Shown here one piece after another: positions 63,302-64,000 of a stretch of 64,000 nucleotides of DNA. The stretch spans positions 634,501 through 698,500 of the forward strand of contig NC_014614.1 of NCBI RefSeq assembly GCF_000196455.1. The letters run 5' to 3'. The notes beneath the pieces were generated by a model. That model searched no databases, had not been told where the DNA came from, and saw nothing but the letters and a program-made list of their open reading frames with translations. Source of the DNA: Acetoanaerobium sticklandii. Its GTDB lineage: Bacteria > Bacillota > Clostridia > Peptostreptococcales > Filifactoraceae. The position numbers and the translations under genes are program-made. Every line of letters begins with the position of its first letter. The stretch's first letter is position 1.

Positions 63302-64000
63302 ATGTCATCAGAAAATTTGTTAGATGTTAAAAATTTAAAAACATCCTTCTTTACCCATGTTGGAGAAGTTAAAGCTATAAGAGGGGTGGACTTTCACCTA
63401 AAAAAGGGAGAGGCTATAGGTATAGTTGGAGAATCAGGTTCAGGTAAATCTGTTACTTCTCTTTCTGTAATGAAATTACTGCTTAATCCAGGTAAAATAA
63501 TAGATGGCCAAATACTTTTCAATGGAGAAGATTTAGCTACAAAAACTGACAAAGAGATGCAAAGTATAAGAGGAAATGAAATTTCAATGATATTCCAAGA
63601 CCCGATGACTTCTCTTAATCCAGTTTACACTATCGGAGACCAAATAATGGAGGCTATAATAAAGCACCAAAAGGTTTCTAAAGAAGAAGCTAGAAAAAAA
63701 GCTGTAGAAATGCTTAGACTAGTTGGAATTCCAAGTCCTGAAAAACGTATAAAGCAATATCCTCACGAGTTTTCAGGTGGTATGAGACAAAGAGCTATGA
63801 TAGCTATGGCACTTTCTTGTGAGCCTCAACTTCTAATAGCTGATGAGCCTACAACAGCGCTAGACGTTACTATTCAAGCCCAAATACTTGAGCTTATGAA
63901 AGACCTTAAGGATAGATTAAATACATCTATCATCCTTATAACTCACGACCTTGGAGTAGTTGTAGATGTGTGTAGCAGAATAATAGTAATGTACGGTGGT
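63302..64000 (+). CDS. oppD: Oligopeptide ABC transporter ATP-binding protein, OppD/DppD type (cut by window end)
   Basis: The first 233 codons are present and the frame runs off the window. Walker A GESGSGKSV (about residues 43-51), Q-loop IFQDPMTSLNPV, signature FSGGMRQRAM and Walker B LLIADEPTTALDVT, followed by the switch His in ITHDLGVV, are intact. It should hydrolyse ATP for OppBC. It starts 15 bases after oppC behind AAAGGAGG. OppF and a binding protein are expected further downstream. Confidence 0.95.
   Translation, partial: MSSENLLDVKNLKTSFFTHVGEVKAIRGVDFHLKKGEAIGIVGESGSGKSVTSLSVMKLLLNPGKIIDGQILFNGEDLATKTDKEMQSIRGNEISMIFQDPMTSLNPVYTIGDQIMEAIIKHQKVSKEEARKKAVEMLRLVGIPSPEKRIKQYPHEFSGGMRQRAMIAMALSCEPQLLIADEPTTALDVTIQAQILELMKDLKDRLNTSIILITHDLGVVVDVCSRIIVMYGG

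Noticed and set aside
61021..64000. A binding-protein gene (oppA) at the head of the opp operon
   Set aside because: The 402-base gap before oppB has no ORF with a lipoprotein signal. The gene must lie elsewhere or beyond the window.

Overview
The window is an AT-rich, gene-dense chromosomal segment from a low-GC Gram-positive anaerobe, most likely a clostridium. The evidence is strong AGGAGG/AGGTGA ribosome binding sites, many TTG and GTG starts, HPr kinase, an LPXTG surface protein, a SipW-type signal peptidase, PcrA, and an adenine methyltransferase resembling CamA of Clostridioides difficile. A Peptostreptococcaceae-like lineage would fit, but that placement is inference. I see no rRNA, tRNA, CRISPR array, prophage or intact insertion sequence.

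Layout. (1) 1-3.2 kb: the start of an ABC ATPase with its PadR repressor, a DMT exporter, a FolD-type dehydrogenase that lacks the cyclohydrolase residues, and RidA. (2) 3.2-13.5 kb: a sugar module. It holds a Gfo/Idh/MocA oxidoreductase, a YesM/YesN-type two-component system flanked by two membrane-anchored sugar-binding proteins (probable sensors), and a ChvE-MmsA-MmsB-type monosaccharide ABC transporter. (3) 13.6-29 kb: housekeeping genes, namely uvrC-hprK-ROK glucokinase, a cation exchanger, a CCA-adding-type enzyme, patatin, nitroreductase, pcrA, M18 aminopeptidase and a phosphoesterase, plus a protein I do not recognise. (4) 28.6-35.6 kb: a cell-surface assembly locus. It has a BTAD regulator fused to a degenerate GGDEF domain, a tandem 11-bp operator-like repeat, a large vWA surface protein, SipW, two TasA/camelysin-type proteins and an LPXTG protein. 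(5) 35.7-46.5 kb: an HD protein, flotillin, a CadA/CadC metal-efflux pair, cyclophilin, an approximately 350-nt structured RNA candidate, a four-domain CoA-disulfide/persulfide reductase with an ArsR regulator, and threonine aldolase. (6) 46.5-61 kb: a lipid kinase, a 1751-residue pseudokinase-ATPase-TPR-GAF-GGDEF-GAF signalling protein, pirin, MATE, a hydroxyacid dehydrogenase, GalT, LigA and a CamA-like methyltransferase that may start on ATT. (7) 61-64 kb: the start of an oppBCD peptide transporter operon, cut by the window end.

How the genes work together. In the sugar module, external monosaccharide is probably sensed by the anchored binding proteins, passed to the histidine kinase and AraC-type regulator, and imported by the ABC system. 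HPr kinase and glucokinase, encoded nearby, link sugar status to catabolite control. The surface locus looks self-contained: a regulator, a dedicated signal peptidase and its likely substrates are adjacent. Its regulator carries a dead GGDEF domain, while the giant protein at 47.5-52.8 kb carries an intact one, so a c-di-GMP connection between them is an attractive but unproven idea.

Several genes look mis-started if the longest ORF is taken. The pattern AGGTGA followed by 5-7 bases and TTG, GTG, ATG or ATT recurs, and the longest reading begins inside the ribosome binding site. I adjusted starts on that basis.
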